64,000 nucleotides of DNA. Source: CAWCHZ01 sp963795555. GTDB taxonomy: Bacteria > Actinomycetota > Thermoleophilia > Solirubrobacterales > Solirubrobacteraceae. The notes beneath the pieces were generated by a model that was not told the origin of the DNA, ran no database searches, and saw only the letters and a list, made by a program, of their open reading frames with translations. The stretch is taken from assembly GCA_963795555.1 (NCBI GenBank), contig CAWCHZ010000002.1, positions 1,736,001 through 1,800,000 of the forward strand. The letters run 5' to 3'. The first letter of the stretch is position 1. Each line of letters opens with the position of its first letter. The position numbers and the translations under genes were made by a program. Of the stretch, positions 48,805-58,186 are shown piece by piece.

Positions 48805-50331
48805 TCAGACGGGCTGGAGGCGCCGGCGGATGCGCAGCGCGGCGCCCGGCGTTGTCGGCAGGCCCGGCAGCGTCGCCGTCAGGGCGATCAGCGCCCAGCT
48901 GAAGGGGTCCTCCAGGAAAGCGGCATAGAAGAGGGTGTGAACGACCAGCCCGACGAGCGCCGCGGCAAGCGCCGCGCGCAGTGGCGATGGCGCCGCGCCG
49001 CGCAGGCGCAGAAGCAGTGCGCCGAGCAGCATCAGGTAGGGGATCAGCCCGATGATCCCCTGCTCGGCCGCCACGGTCACCGGGATCGTGTGCGAGGTGG
49101 TGGTCGCGAGCGCTCCGCCGCCGTGATGGTGATTGCGGTACTCGACCGAGAACGAGCCCGAGCCGTAGCCCTGGAGCGGACGCTGCGCGAACAGCGCGAG
49201 CCCGCCCTTGACCAGCGCGAGGCGACCGCTCGTCGAGGCGTTGGCGGATGCGGAGCTGTGCAGGTGGATGTGCGTGACATTGGGCAGCGCCAGCACCACG
49301 ACGGTCGCCGCGACCGCCAGCAGCGCGGTGACGAGCGCCGTCGCCCGGACGCTCCAGCGCAGCGCCGCCAGCACCACCAGGCCGGCCAGCAGCGCGGCGA
49401 AGCTCGACTCGGACAGGGTCAACAGCAGCCCGGCCCAGAGCAGCGCGAGCACAGCGGCCGCCAGGCGCGTCGCGCGGCGCTCGGCGCTCCAGAGCAGCCC
49501 GGTGCAGACGGCGATCATCACCAGCGCGAGGAAGCGCCCGTAGATGTTGGGGTCGAAGAAGACGGAGTTGACGCGGAAGTAGGACTCGGTCTGGTTGAGC
49601 GCCAGCACCTTCGGGCTGAGCAGCACAGTCCGCGTCGCGTACTCGTAGAAGCCGATCGCGACGAAGATCAGCGCCAGGGCGACGAGGACGACCATGCAGC
49701 GCTGCGGCAGCCGCGATGGCCACTCGAGCCGGATCAGCACGGCGAACATGAGCGCGAACGGGACGTAGAAGAAGACGACCTGCTGCAGCGCCTTCTGCGC
49801 GTCGCTCGAGTAGACCGACTGCACGGCATAGAGGACGATGAACGCCATCAGCGCCAGCTCCAGCGCGCGCCAGTGACGAGCGGCCTCGCGACCGAGGCCC
49901 GCTGGCGCGCCGCGCAGCGCGTCGATCGCGGCCGCCAGCGTGCCCGCACCGATCACGAAGTAGAGCGGCACCAGCAGATTCGCGGTGGTGCCACCGGACG
50001 CGACCGGGATGCGGAACGGCAGCGTCGCGGCAACCGCGAGCGCAAACAGCGCCGGCCGACGGCGCAGCAGCGCCGCCCCGCCGACCATCAAGCAGAGCCC
50101 CAGCGCGATCGCCGCCGCCGCCAGCAGTGGATGCCGACGCAATGGCTGCAGCTGCGCGCTGCCCCAGATGCTGGCGATCAGCAGCACCGGCGTCAGCAGC
50201 AGCGCCGTCAGCGCCGTCAGCCCGCGCAGCCGTGGCGCGGGGGCCAGCGTCGCCAGCGCGGCGAGGATCGCGGCGGCAATCACCCCAGCCTTCTGCAGGT
50301 CATGACCGAGCGCTGTCGCGGTGACGATCAC
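48805..50331 (-). CDS. O-antigen ligase / polymerase-like membrane protein (Wzy_C)
   Basis: 508 residues with about 12 helices. The large periplasmic loop near residues 385-425 has GRLALVKGGLALFAQRPLQGYGSGSFSVEY and SHTIPVTVAAEQGIIGL, the RxxxW-like/GxGxGxF and H-x-x-P signatures of WaaL/Wzy_C proteins. It joins or polymerises polysaccharide units on the periplasmic side. The next gene upstream, transcribed toward it, begins 56 bases away. Confidence 0.88.
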   Translation of the reverse strand: MIVTATALGHDLQKAGVIAAAILAALATLAPAPRLRGLTALTALLLTPVLLIASIWGSAQLQPLRRHPLLAAAAIALGLCLMVGGAALLRRRPALFALAVAATLPFRIPVASGGTTANLLVPLYFVIGAGTLAAAIDALRGAPAGLGREAARHWRALELALMAFIVLYAVQSVYSSDAQKALQQVVFFYVPFALMFAVLIRLEWPSRLPQRCMVVLVALALIFVAIGFYEYATRTVLLSPKVLALNQTESYFRVNSVFFDPNIYGRFLALVMIAVCTGLLWSAERRATRLAAAVLALLWAGLLLTLSESSFAALLAGLVVLAALRWSVRATALVTALLAVAATVVVLALPNVTHIHLHSSASANASTSGRLALVKGGLALFAQRPLQGYGSGSFSVEYRNHHHGGGALATTTSHTIPVTVAAEQGIIGLIPYLMLLGALLLRLRGAAPSPLRAALAAALVGLVVHTLFYAAFLEDPFSWALIALTATLPGLPTTPGAALRIRRRLQPV

Positions 50332-50386
50332 GGGCGCTCGCTTGCTGAAGGCGCCTTGGGGGCATCGGGCGGGGTCTCGCTCACGC

Positions 50387-50860
50387 TCACGGATGCGACC
50401 TCGGGCAGTAGGGCCGCGGTGGCGCTGGCAGCGCTGCTGAGCGCGGCGGTTGTCCGCTGATCAGCCTCACGACGGACGGCAGCACGATCGCCCGCGACTG
50501 GAAGCGCAGCCCAACCTGGAAGCGGTATGTCCCGGGCGACGCCAAGCTGCCGCCCTCGGTGCGACCGCGCCAGCCGAAGAACATCCGGCAGCCCGCCGGC
50601 TCACGTCGGTTGACGACGAGGCGCTGCACCACCTCGTCGGCGGCGTCGATCACCACGACGGTGACGTCGTCGCTGCGCTGCAGCTCGAAGTGCACCACGG
50701 TCTCGTTCAGCGGCGGCGCAGCATGCGGCGAAAACACGTGCGTGCTCACGCCGACGCGCGAGACCACCGGCGCGGCCTGCTTGAGGCGCTGGGCGATCGC
50801 AAAGCCACCGATCGTGGCGCAGGCAAGCAGCGCGAACACGGCTTGCGCGAACCGCGTCAC
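50387..50860 (-). CDS. Exported protein of unknown function, FlgD-like Ig fold possible
   Basis: 157 residues from GTG 50860, which overlaps the stop of the phosphatase gene (GTGA). An N-terminal helix (about 5-22) anchors or exports it. The rest, LNETVVHFELQRSDDVTVVVIDAADEVVQRL and GCRMFFGWRGRTEGGSLASPGTYRFQVGLR, resembles the FlgD-Ig or FlgD-like beta-sandwich that assists polymer or cell-surface proteins. No catalytic residues are expected. It belongs to the operon with the phosphatase and ComA-like genes. Confidence 0.7.
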   Translation of the reverse strand: MTRFAQAVFALLACATIGGFAIAQRLKQAAPVVSRVGVSTHVFSPHAAPPLNETVVHFELQRSDDVTVVVIDAADEVVQRLVVNRREPAGCRMFFGWRGRTEGGSLASPGTYRFQVGLRFQSRAIVLPSVVRLISGQPPRSAALPAPPRPYCPRSHP

Positions 50861-51399
50861 AGCGTGATCAGCGCCCCGTTGGGGACATCCCACTCGTGAA
50901 ACGCGGCCAGCCCTCGTCCGCGCGCGTGGCAGAGCGCAACGCGGATGCTGCCCCCATGGCAGATCACCAACGCCGGCAGCGGGGCTCCTGCCCGGATGTC
51001 CGCCAGCGCGGCCGTCACGCGCTGCTGGTGCTCGCCTAGCGACTCGCCGCCCGGGAAGCGGAACAGCTCGTCCGGGGCGCGCCACGCCGCGTAGCGCGCC
51101 TCGTCGCGCGCCGCTATCTCGCTCCAGCGCAGCCCCTCCCAGCTGCCGCGATCGGACTCCGCCAGGCGCTCATCGGCGATCGGCTCGAGCCCCAGGCGCC
51201 GGCCGACGATCTCGGCGGTCTGGGCTGCCCGCGTCAACGGGCTCGTGTACAGCGCCTCAAAATGCAGCGACGCCACGCGCTCGGCAAGCCCGCGCGCCTG
51301 CTGGCGACCAAGCTCGTTGAGCGGGACGTCGCGACGTCCCTGGACGCGAGCCGGCTCGAGGTTGTCGTCCGTGGCGCCGTGCCGCGCCAGCCAGATCAT
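50857..51399 (-). CDS. Histidine phosphatase (phosphoglycerate mutase family)
   Basis: 180 residues from ATG 51399. The catalytic RHGATDDN motif lies at residue 6, then LYTSPLTRAAQTAEI, then E-S-D-R-G-S-W-E and VICHGGSIRVAL with the second histidine. All catalytic residues of the branch-1 phosphatases are present. ATGA overlaps with both the ComA-like gene before it and the FlgD-like gene after it. It may dephosphorylate phosphosulfolactate made by the ComA-like neighbour, in place of ComB; this is inference from coupling. Confidence 0.9.
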   Translation of the reverse strand: MIWLARHGATDDNLEPARVQGRRDVPLNELGRQQARGLAERVASLHFEALYTSPLTRAAQTAEIVGRRLGLEPIADERLAESDRGSWEGLRWSEIAARDEARYAAWRAPDELFRFPGGESLGEHQQRVTAALADIRAGAPLPALVICHGGSIRVALCHARGRGLAAFHEWDVPNGALITL

Positions 51400-52169
51400 C
51401 GGTCGAGGCTGTCGGCCGGGCCGAGTGCGCCAACGGTGTCGGACCGCAGCCCGAGCCGCAGCGTCTCGAGCGAGAGCACGTCGCGCGGGGCGATGTTGCC
51501 GAGGTTGACGTCGGGTCCGAAACGGCGCAGGAACCAGACCTGCTGATCCTTGCGCGGTGCGTCGAAGAGCATGCGGGCGGGCTCGATGGAATGGACGATC
51601 TCCTTGATCAGGCCCATCCGCACCTCGCCGTCGGCGCGGTAGATGCCGGCCGTGCCGCTCTCGCGGCCCTCGGCGATCACCTTCCAGGCACCCGCCTGGA
51701 GCTCCTCCTGGATCTGCTCGACGTAGCGGTAGGGAGGCGTGATCTCGGCGGTCGAGTCCTTCGAGCCAACCTCCGACAGCACGGTGAACTCCGCGGCGAG
51801 CCGTTCGATCAGCGCGAGCTTGTCGGAGCGCTCGAGCGCGATGGTTCCATCGGAGACCTCGACGTAGCGCAGCTCCAGGTCGCGCAGCCAGCCGATCAGC
51901 TCGTCGACCCGGCGCTGCGCGATCGCGACCTCGGTGAGCGTCCCGCCCAGCACGACGGCGATGCCGTGCTCGCGGTAGCGCGCGAGCTTGGGGCGCAGGT
52001 TGCCGGTCACGACAGCCGTCCCCCAACCGAGCTTCACCAGATCGATCGCCGCCCCGGCGACCTCGATCAGCCCATCGACCTCGGCGATCGACAGCCCGCT
52101 GTCGAGGACGTGCGTGATGCCCTCGTGACGCGGCTTGGCGCTGCGCGCCGGTAGCTCGAGGAAGCTCAT
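51396..52169 (-). CDS. Phosphosulfolactate synthase (ComA)-like protein
   Basis: 257 residues of the ComA family, a TIM-barrel enzyme that adds sulfite to phosphoenolpyruvate to form 2-phospho-3-sulfolactate. Recognisable parts are THVLDSGLSIAEVDGLI, VKLGWGTAVV, VLGGTLTEVAI, YVEVSDGTIAL and VIAEGRESGTAGIY, the last being the most conserved. It was first known from coenzyme M synthesis in archaea, but bacterial homologues exist. Here it is coupled to a phosphatase within a polysaccharide locus. Sulfolactate, or a sulfonated sugar or lipid, is a possible product. Confidence 0.85.
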   Translation of the reverse strand: MSFLELPARSAKPRHEGITHVLDSGLSIAEVDGLIEVAGAAIDLVKLGWGTAVVTGNLRPKLARYREHGIAVVLGGTLTEVAIAQRRVDELIGWLRDLELRYVEVSDGTIALERSDKLALIERLAAEFTVLSEVGSKDSTAEITPPYRYVEQIQEELQAGAWKVIAEGRESGTAGIYRADGEVRMGLIKEIVHSIEPARMLFDAPRKDQQVWFLRRFGPDVNLGNIAPRDVLSLETLRLGLRSDTVGALGPADSLDR

Positions 52170-52178
52170 GCGCAGGCG

Positions 52179-53855
52179 CTAGCGAGCGCGGTCGCTGCCG
52201 AGGGTGATCACGACGAGGTGGCTTGGACAGGACTGCGACGACGGGCAGACGATCGCCTGCGTGCCCGCGTCGAGCGGCACCACGCTGTGAATCCCCTCGA
52301 GCTGGGCCACCAGCTGCGCCGCTGCCTGCTGTCCGGCGGCGTACTGGACGGTGGAGGTGGTCATCGTCTGGTTTGCCGCGTCGGCGACCGTGCCGCGCCT
52401 GAAGCCCTTGCTGATGAGGTCGTCTGCCAGCCGTCCGGCGGCGCCCGTGACCGACGTGCCGTTCAGCACCGCGACCGTCACGCTGCCACGCTGGATCGCC
52501 GCTGCGGCCGGCGGGGGCGATCCCGTGGACGATGCCGGCGGCGCGCCGGTGCCGGCGTTGGACGTCGCGTGGGATCCACCCCCTCCCGACGAGAGCAGGA
52601 CGACCACGGCGATCAGCACGACGACGGCGAGCGCGGCGATCAACCATGTCGAGCGGTGCTTGAGCCAGGGCTCGGCAGGGGCGGGGAGCTGTTGTCCGCG
52701 TGGTCGCGTGGGTGCCACCGGAGGTCGTGGACGCGCGGCACCGGCAGAGCGCGCCGCGGCGGCTGGGCGCGTCGCCGCGCTCCGCCCACCCGGCGCGCCG
52801 GCGCGCGCGATCGCGGATGCGGCGCTGCCCGCGGCGGTCGCGGGGACCGCCGGGCCGAGACCACCACCGGGGGAGGTGGCGACGCGTTGCGCCTGCGAGG
52901 CGGGGACGATCGGCGGGCGGGGCGCCGCCGGTCGAGCCCCCGGGTCGGGGGCCGGTGGGTGAGGCGCCGGGCCGGGCGATGTGGTCGGCCCCGCCGGCGA
53001 CGGGGTCGGCACCCCGGGCGATGCGGTCGGCCCCGCCGGGGATGCGGTCGGCCCCGCCGGCGACGGGGTCGGCACCCCGGGCGATGCGGTCGGAGCAGAT
53101 GGGGCGCTGGATGACGGGCTGGGCGGCGCAACCTTGGGAGCCGCTGGCTCAGGATCCGCGGGAGCCCCTGTCAGCGAGGACGGCTCCGTAACCGGCAGCG
53201 TCCGGGAGACTGTGCGGAGCCCCGCCGCGGCAGCCGCCGTCGCCGGCGCGGGCGCCGGTGGAATCCCAACCGCTGGCCCAGCGCCGGGCCGCTCCCGTGG
53301 CGGTCCGGGCTGCTCCAGAGGCGGTCCATTCGTGTTCGCGGGCGCGGCTGCCGGGACCGCCGTGGCGGGCACAACCCCGGTTGAAGCAGCGGGCGCAACC
53401 TCGGTCGGCGCGTCGGCCGCCCCCGCGGGCGCCGCAGCGGGCGCGACGACTGGGGTGGGACCGCCCTCGACGCCCGCGTCACTCGAGCTGGCGGCGTTCG
53501 CACCTGCTGGCGCACCCGCAGCGACCGGCGCACCGGCGATCGCCGGCGTGGCGGCAACGGGCCGCGCTCCGGTCACCCCCGTCACCGCGCCAGCACCCGC
53601 GCGTGCGACCGCCTGGGTCGCTCGCGCCTGAGCCGCCTGCGCCGCGCGCAGCTGGGCGGCCTGGGCGGCGCGCTCCTGGGCCTCCAGCGCCCGCTCAGGC
53701 GCGCGACCCGCCCAGTCGCGCAGGCGGCGCAGCTCACGGGCCTGCGTGAAATAGAGCAGCGCGAGCACGGCGAGGCCGACGAACGCCGCAATCCCAGCGT
53801 AGGCGCCGCCGGTTTGAATCGTGTGCGAGATCGAGAGGCCGGGGACCAGATCCAT
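52179..53855 (-). CDS. LytR_C-domain protein with long Ala/Pro-rich linker
   Basis: 558 residues. Helix near residues 17-38 at the N-terminus and a second near 407-428. Between them is about 350 residues of Ala/Pro/Gly-rich low complexity, including 21-bp coding repeats (TASPAGP-like). The C-terminal 90 residues, VTVAVLNGTSVTGAAGRLADDLISKGF and VQYAAGQQAAAQLVAQL, are a LytR_C (PF13399) domain, thought to bind cell-wall glycopolymer ligases or their products. It starts 16 bases before the CapD-like stop and may help anchor the polysaccharide. Confidence 0.82.
   Translation of the reverse strand: MDLVPGLSISHTIQTGGAYAGIAAFVGLAVLALLYFTQARELRRLRDWAGRAPERALEAQERAAQAAQLRAAQAAQARATQAVARAGAGAVTGVTGARPVAATPAIAGAPVAAGAPAGANAASSSDAGVEGGPTPVVAPAAAPAGAADAPTEVAPAASTGVVPATAVPAAAPANTNGPPLEQPGPPRERPGAGPAVGIPPAPAPATAAAAAGLRTVSRTLPVTEPSSLTGAPADPEPAAPKVAPPSPSSSAPSAPTASPGVPTPSPAGPTASPAGPTASPGVPTPSPAGPTTSPGPAPHPPAPDPGARPAAPRPPIVPASQAQRVATSPGGGLGPAVPATAAGSAASAIARAGAPGGRSAATRPAAAARSAGAARPRPPVAPTRPRGQQLPAPAEPWLKHRSTWLIAALAVVVLIAVVVLLSSGGGGSHATSNAGTGAPPASSTGSPPPAAAAIQRGSVTVAVLNGTSVTGAAGRLADDLISKGFRRGTVADAANQTMTTSTVQYAAGQQAAAQLVAQLEGIHSVVPLDAGTQAIVCPSSQSCPSHLVVITLGSDRAR
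52989..53093. repeat. 21-bp tandem repeat, 5 copies
   Basis: Units start at 52989, 53010, 53031, 53052 and 53073, alternating two closely similar versions ending in ggtcgg. They are in frame with the LytR_C protein, giving heptapeptides of the SPAGPTA/SPGVPTP type. Confidence 0.85.
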
Positions 53856-53871
53856 ACGGGCTCGCCGCAGT

Positions 53872-55905
53872 TTACGAGGGCGTCCGCAGGACCTCTGCGC
53901 CGCGCTTGCCCTCGGCTGCGCCGCCGTCCCCCGCTACGGCCTCATCCGTTGCGCCACCGTTGCCGACGCCGCGGCGGTTCGCGGTCGCGCGCAGCGCCGC
54001 CTGCTCGGCGACCTCGGCGGCGAGCGCGCCGACCTTGGCCGCCAGGCCGGCCGCGTCGCCCTCGAGCACGAGCAGGTTGACCTGGTCGAACGTCGACTCC
54101 ACCCAGCGGGGGTCGAGCGGCTCGCTCTGGGCCAGCAGGATCTTCTCCGCCGGCGTGGCCTGGGGGCGCTCGTAGCGGTTGAAGAGCTCCTCGTGCAGCT
54201 TCTCGCCGGCGCGCCGACCGACGATCTCGATCGCGATGTCGCGCTCGGGCTCCAGGCCGGAGAGACGGATCATGTCGCGCGCGAGGTCGCCGATCGCGAC
54301 GGGCTCGCCCATCTCCAGCACGAAGATCTCGCCACCCGAGCCCAGCGACCCGGAGCGGATGATCAGCTGCACGGACTCCGGCACGGTCATGAAGTAGCGC
54401 GTCATCGCGGGATCGGTCACGGTGACCGGGCCGCCCTTGGCGATCTGGCGACGGAAGATCGTCACCACGGACCCGGACGATCCGAGCACGTTGCCGAAGC
54501 GCACGGTCGCGTACTTGGTCTTGGGATGGCGCGCCGCCGCCTCCTGGACCGCCCACTCGGCAAGCGCCTTGGAGGCGCCCATCACCGTCGCCGGCGACAC
54601 CGCCTTGTCGGTGGATACGAGCACGAACCGGCGCGTACCGGTCGCGCCGGCCACGCGCGCGACGATCCTCGTGGCAAGCGAGTTGTTGCGGACCGCCTCG
54701 ACCGGGTTTGCCTCCATCAGGCCGACGTGCTTGTAGGCGGCGGCGTGGAAGACGACGGTGGGACGATGCTCCTGGAAGACCTCGCGGACGCGCTCCTCCT
54801 CCTTGCAGTCGGCGAGCACGGCGACCGCCATGCGCACGTGGCGGTCCTCCTCGAGCTCGCGCAGGATCTCGAACAGGTTGTCCTCGGCGTGGTCGAGCAG
54901 GACCAGCTTCTTCGGGCCAACGCGCGAGATCTGACGGCAGAGCTCGGACCCGATCGAACCGCCCGCGCCGGTCACCAGCACCACCTGCCCGGTCAGATAG
55001 GCGCCCACGCGCTCGATCTCCATTCGCACGGGCTCACGGCCGAGGATGTCCTCGACGCGGATCTCACGCACCTGGCGCATCAGGTTGGCGCCGCTCTGCA
55101 GCAGCTCGAAGACGGTTGGGAGCGTGCTGACGGTGATCCCGCGCGCACGGCAGGCGGACACCACACGCGCGCGCAGGCTGCCCGGCGCCGAGGGGATCGC
55201 GATGATCACCTCGTCGGGCGCGGCCTCCTCGAGGATCCGCGCCAGCTCGGTGGTCGGGCCGAGCACGCGCAGGCCGTCGGCCAAGCGCATTCCCCGCTTG
55301 CGCGGGTCGTCGTCGGCAAAGCCGACGGGCCGATAGCCCAACCCCGGATTGCGGACAATCTCGCGCAAGACGAGCTGCCCGCCGTCGCCGGCTCCGACGA
55401 TCAGCACGTCGCGCGCGCCCTTTGCCGCGCGCACGCCGCGCACCCGGCGATCGAGCACCGCATGGACCGCGAAGCGCGCCCCGCCGAGCAGCACGAGCAT
55501 CAGCACCAAGAACAGGATCACCACGCCCGCCGGTGGCGTCACCGCGACCAGCCCGCCGGAGGTCCTGACCTCGACCGGATGCGCGATCGACACAAAGCCG
55601 ACCAGCACCAGCGTCGCGACCGCGACGGCGCGCACCACCGCCTCGTAGTCGCGCTGCCCGAGATAGCGCCACCACTTGCCGTACAGCCCCGATGCGATGA
55701 AGATCACCGCGGTGGCGCACAGCACGAACGGCAACGTGCCGTCGAGCAGGCGGTCGTAGCGCGCCGGCACCCCGCTGTCGAAGCGGAGCTGAAAAGCGCC
55801 CCAATAGGCAAGCGCGACCAACCCTACGTCCACGACGAACAGGGGCAGGGAATGCCGATGGACGGGAAGGGTCGCCGAGCGGATCCGTCGGCGCATCCGC
55901 GGCAT
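53872..55905 (-). CDS. WbpM/CapD-like membrane nucleoside-diphosphate-sugar 4,6-dehydratase
   Basis: 677 residues from ATG 55905. Four N-terminal helices (about 20-130) and a CoA-binding-like Rossmann region (DVLIVGAGDGGQLVLREI) lead to the SDR dehydratase domain: VLVTGAGGSIGSELCRQI, NNSLATRIVARVA, STDKAVSPATVMGASKALAEW, in which Met replaces the catalytic Tyr as in WbpM/PglF. It should convert UDP-GlcNAc-type sugars to 4-keto-6-deoxy derivatives, the substrate for the DegT aminotransferase encoded nearby. The last 40 residues are a Gly/Ala-rich tail. Confidence 0.92.
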   Translation of the reverse strand: MPRMRRRIRSATLPVHRHSLPLFVVDVGLVALAYWGAFQLRFDSGVPARYDRLLDGTLPFVLCATAVIFIASGLYGKWWRYLGQRDYEAVVRAVAVATLVLVGFVSIAHPVEVRTSGGLVAVTPPAGVVILFLVLMLVLLGGARFAVHAVLDRRVRGVRAAKGARDVLIVGAGDGGQLVLREIVRNPGLGYRPVGFADDDPRKRGMRLADGLRVLGPTTELARILEEAAPDEVIIAIPSAPGSLRARVVSACRARGITVSTLPTVFELLQSGANLMRQVREIRVEDILGREPVRMEIERVGAYLTGQVVLVTGAGGSIGSELCRQISRVGPKKLVLLDHAEDNLFEILRELEEDRHVRMAVAVLADCKEEERVREVFQEHRPTVVFHAAAYKHVGLMEANPVEAVRNNSLATRIVARVAGATGTRRFVLVSTDKAVSPATVMGASKALAEWAVQEAAARHPKTKYATVRFGNVLGSSGSVVTIFRRQIAKGGPVTVTDPAMTRYFMTVPESVQLIIRSGSLGSGGEIFVLEMGEPVAIGDLARDMIRLSGLEPERDIAIEIVGRRAGEKLHEELFNRYERPQATPAEKILLAQSEPLDPRWVESTFDQVNLLVLEGDAAGLAAKVGALAAEVAEQAALRATANRRGVGNGGATDEAVAGDGGAAEGKRGAEVLRTPS

Positions 55906-55913
55906 TCTAGGGC

Positions 55914-56921
55914 TCAGCGCCCGCCGGGCGCGGCGGGAGTGCACAGCAGCTGCACGAGCTCGTGCACATCGCGCCTCACCCGCGGCGAACGATCATGCGC
56001 CGCGCGCTTGGCCAGCTCGATCTGCCTCGGGGAGGTGAGCTTGCGCAGGCGTCCCTCGGCGATCAGCCGCTCGTCGACCGCCCCAAGGCGTCCCTCGAAG
56101 CTGCTGAACACGGGCGTGCCGAGCGCCACCGCCTCGCGGTTCATCGTCCCACCGGCCGAGACGACCAGGTCGGCGTAGGCGATCAGCGACTGGGCGTCGA
56201 TCGCCCGCTCGGGAACGATCAGGCCGCCCGCGCGGCGCAGCTCCTCGCGCTGCTCGGTGGTGCGCGGCAGCACGACCGCCTGCGAGCCCTGCAGTCCCTC
56301 CAGCACGGCCGCGAAGAGCGGGTTCTCGAAGCGGTGATAGAGCGACACGACTGGCGGCGTGCGGACCACGACGATCGGCTCGTCGACGTCGAGCGCGAGC
56401 TCGGTCAGCACCGCCGGATCGGGCTCGAAGTCGGCGAGGTAATACTCCTCCTTGAGCCCCGCATAGCGGTGCAGCTTGGCCCGCGCGCCGTAGCGCGCGA
56501 GGCGCTGCGGCGGGATTGTCTCGGGAACCACGACGGCCTGTGCCAGGCGGCAGTTGACGTGGTGCTGGACGGCCGCCCATTCATAGTCGAACGTCGTGGT
56601 GCAGGGGATCCGCAGCGCCGCCGCTGCGACCGTCACATCGTTGGAGCCGTGCCCCAGCGCCAGGTCGAAGCGCCGCCCGCGTGCCCAGCGCATCAGCGCG
56701 CGCGAGCGCTCCACCAACCCCAGCGCCTTGGCCGGCAGCCGGCGACCGCGGTGGTGTCCGATCGGCTCGTTGTCGATGCCCAGGCGCGCGCAGAGCTCGA
56801 GCGTCTGGGCAAAGTCACGCGCGGTGATCTCCACGGTCGCGCCCTGCGCGCGCAGCGCCGCGATCACGGGGCGCATCACGAGCACGTGCGGGCTGTTGGT
56901 GAGATCGATCCAGACGCGCAC
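55914..56921 (-). CDS. DUF354 family glycosyltransferase-like protein
   Basis: 335 residues from GTG 56921. Begins VWIDLTNSPHVLVMRPVI, then a GT-B-like N-domain with DLALGHGSNDVTVAAAALRIP, the metal-free donor region VVVRTPPVVSLYHRFENPLF and ADLVVSAGGTMNREAVALGTPVFSSFEG, which mark DUF354. The family occurs in exopolysaccharide clusters of archaea and bacteria, related to UDP-GlcNAc-2-epimerase/MurG folds. It probably transfers or processes a sugar on the same repeat unit. The stop is 8 bases before the CapD-like start. Confidence 0.88.
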   Translation of the reverse strand: MRVWIDLTNSPHVLVMRPVIAALRAQGATVEITARDFAQTLELCARLGIDNEPIGHHRGRRLPAKALGLVERSRALMRWARGRRFDLALGHGSNDVTVAAAALRIPCTTTFDYEWAAVQHHVNCRLAQAVVVPETIPPQRLARYGARAKLHRYAGLKEEYYLADFEPDPAVLTELALDVDEPIVVVRTPPVVSLYHRFENPLFAAVLEGLQGSQAVVLPRTTEQREELRRAGGLIVPERAIDAQSLIAYADLVVSAGGTMNREAVALGTPVFSSFEGRLGAVDERLIAEGRLRKLTSPRQIELAKRAAHDRSPRVRRDVHELVQLLCTPAAPGGR

Positions 56922-56931
56922 GGCGGCGCGG

Positions 56932-58080
56932 CTAGCGCTCGGCGTCGAGTGCCGCGGCGGCCGCGCGGGCGCCGGCCGGCCCGCGCGCGTCACCCAGCGC
57001 CGCCGCAATGGCGTCGACGACCTCGCGCGCCTGCGCAGCGGTCAGCACCGGGCTGATCGGGATCGCCAGGTGCGTACGCGCGACCTCCTCGGTCACCGGC
57101 AGCTCGATGCCCTCGCCATAGGCGCGCATCGCGGGCTGACGGTGAACGGGTGGACGGTAGTAGGCGCGAACCTCGATGCCCGCGTCGAGCAGCGCGGGCA
57201 TCAGCTGCTCGGCGCGCTCGTGGCGGACCACATACAGATGCCACGCAGGCTCGACGCCAGGGCGCGCGCGCGGGATCGTGACGAGCTTCCCAAGCCCGGC
57301 GTCGGCGTAGTGCGCGGCGCCGGCCCGGCGACCCGCCACCCAGCCGTCGAGCGCGGGCAGCAGCACGCGCAACACCGCGGCCTGCAGCTCGTCCAAGCGC
57401 GAGTTGTAGCCGACCTGCTCGAAGGTGATCTTGTCGCGCGAGCCATGGAAGCGCAGCGTCCGCACGCGCTCGGCGAGCGCCTCGTCGGCCGTGACGATCG
57501 CGCCGCCATCGCCGAAGGCGCCGAGGTTCTTCGAGGGAAAGAAGGAGAACGTCGCCGCCGTGCCGAGCGCGCCGACGCGCTGTCCGTCGACCGCGGCACC
57601 GAGCGCCTGCGCCGCGTCCTCCAGCACCGGGACGCCCAGCGCGGCGATCTCCCGCACGGGCGCCACGTTGCCGAACAGGTGAACCGCCACGACCGCCTTG
57701 GTGCGCTTGGTGAGCGCCGCGCGCACGGTCTCGGGGGTGGCGCAGAAGGTCACCGGATCGACATCGCAGAAGACCGGCCGGGCGCCCGTCGGTGGGATCG
57801 CCTCAGCGCTGGCGTAGAAGGTGAACGACGGCACGACCACGTCGTCCCCCGGGCCAACGCCCATCGCCCGCAGCGCGATCGTCAACGCGTCGGTGCCGTT
57901 CGCGACGCCGATCGCGTGGTCGGCGCCGACGTAGGCGGCCAGCTCCTGCTCGAACGCGGCGACCTCGGGTCCCAGGATGAAGCGGCCGGCATCGACCACC
58001 TCGATCAGGCGCTCGCGTACGCGCGGCAGCAGCGGCAGCAGCGGCGTCCAGGTGTCGAACAGCGGAACGGGCATCGACAC
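56932..58080 (-). CDS. DegT/DnrJ/EryC1/StrS aminotransferase
   Basis: 382-residue PLP-dependent sugar aminotransferase. GVANGTDALTIALRAMGVGPGDDVVVPSFTFYAS (about 57-90), the PLP aspartate in VLEDAAQALGA, the Schiff-base lysine in SFFPSKNLGAFGDGG (near 184), then GYNSRLDELQAAVL and the late HLAIPISPVL. It adds an amino group to a 4-keto sugar, and fits the WbpM-like dehydratase two genes downstream. It leads the DegT-DUF354-CapD-LytR_C run. Confidence 0.92.
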   Translation of the reverse strand: MSMPVPLFDTWTPLLPLLPRVRERLIEVVDAGRFILGPEVAAFEQELAAYVGADHAIGVANGTDALTIALRAMGVGPGDDVVVPSFTFYASAEAIPPTGARPVFCDVDPVTFCATPETVRAALTKRTKAVVAVHLFGNVAPVREIAALGVPVLEDAAQALGAAVDGQRVGALGTAATFSFFPSKNLGAFGDGGAIVTADEALAERVRTLRFHGSRDKITFEQVGYNSRLDELQAAVLRVLLPALDGWVAGRRAGAAHYADAGLGKLVTIPRARPGVEPAWHLYVVRHERAEQLMPALLDAGIEVRAYYRPPVHRQPAMRAYGEGIELPVTEEVARTHLAIPISPVLTAAQAREVVDAIAAALGDARGPAGARAAAAALDAER

Positions 58081-58186
58081 ACCCTACGTGACCGCGACCA
58101 CGTACCCGCTTGGCGGTCCGCCCACCGCGACCACCCATCCCGCTCGGCGGCGCACCCACCGCGATCGGTAGCCTTCTGCGACGCCA

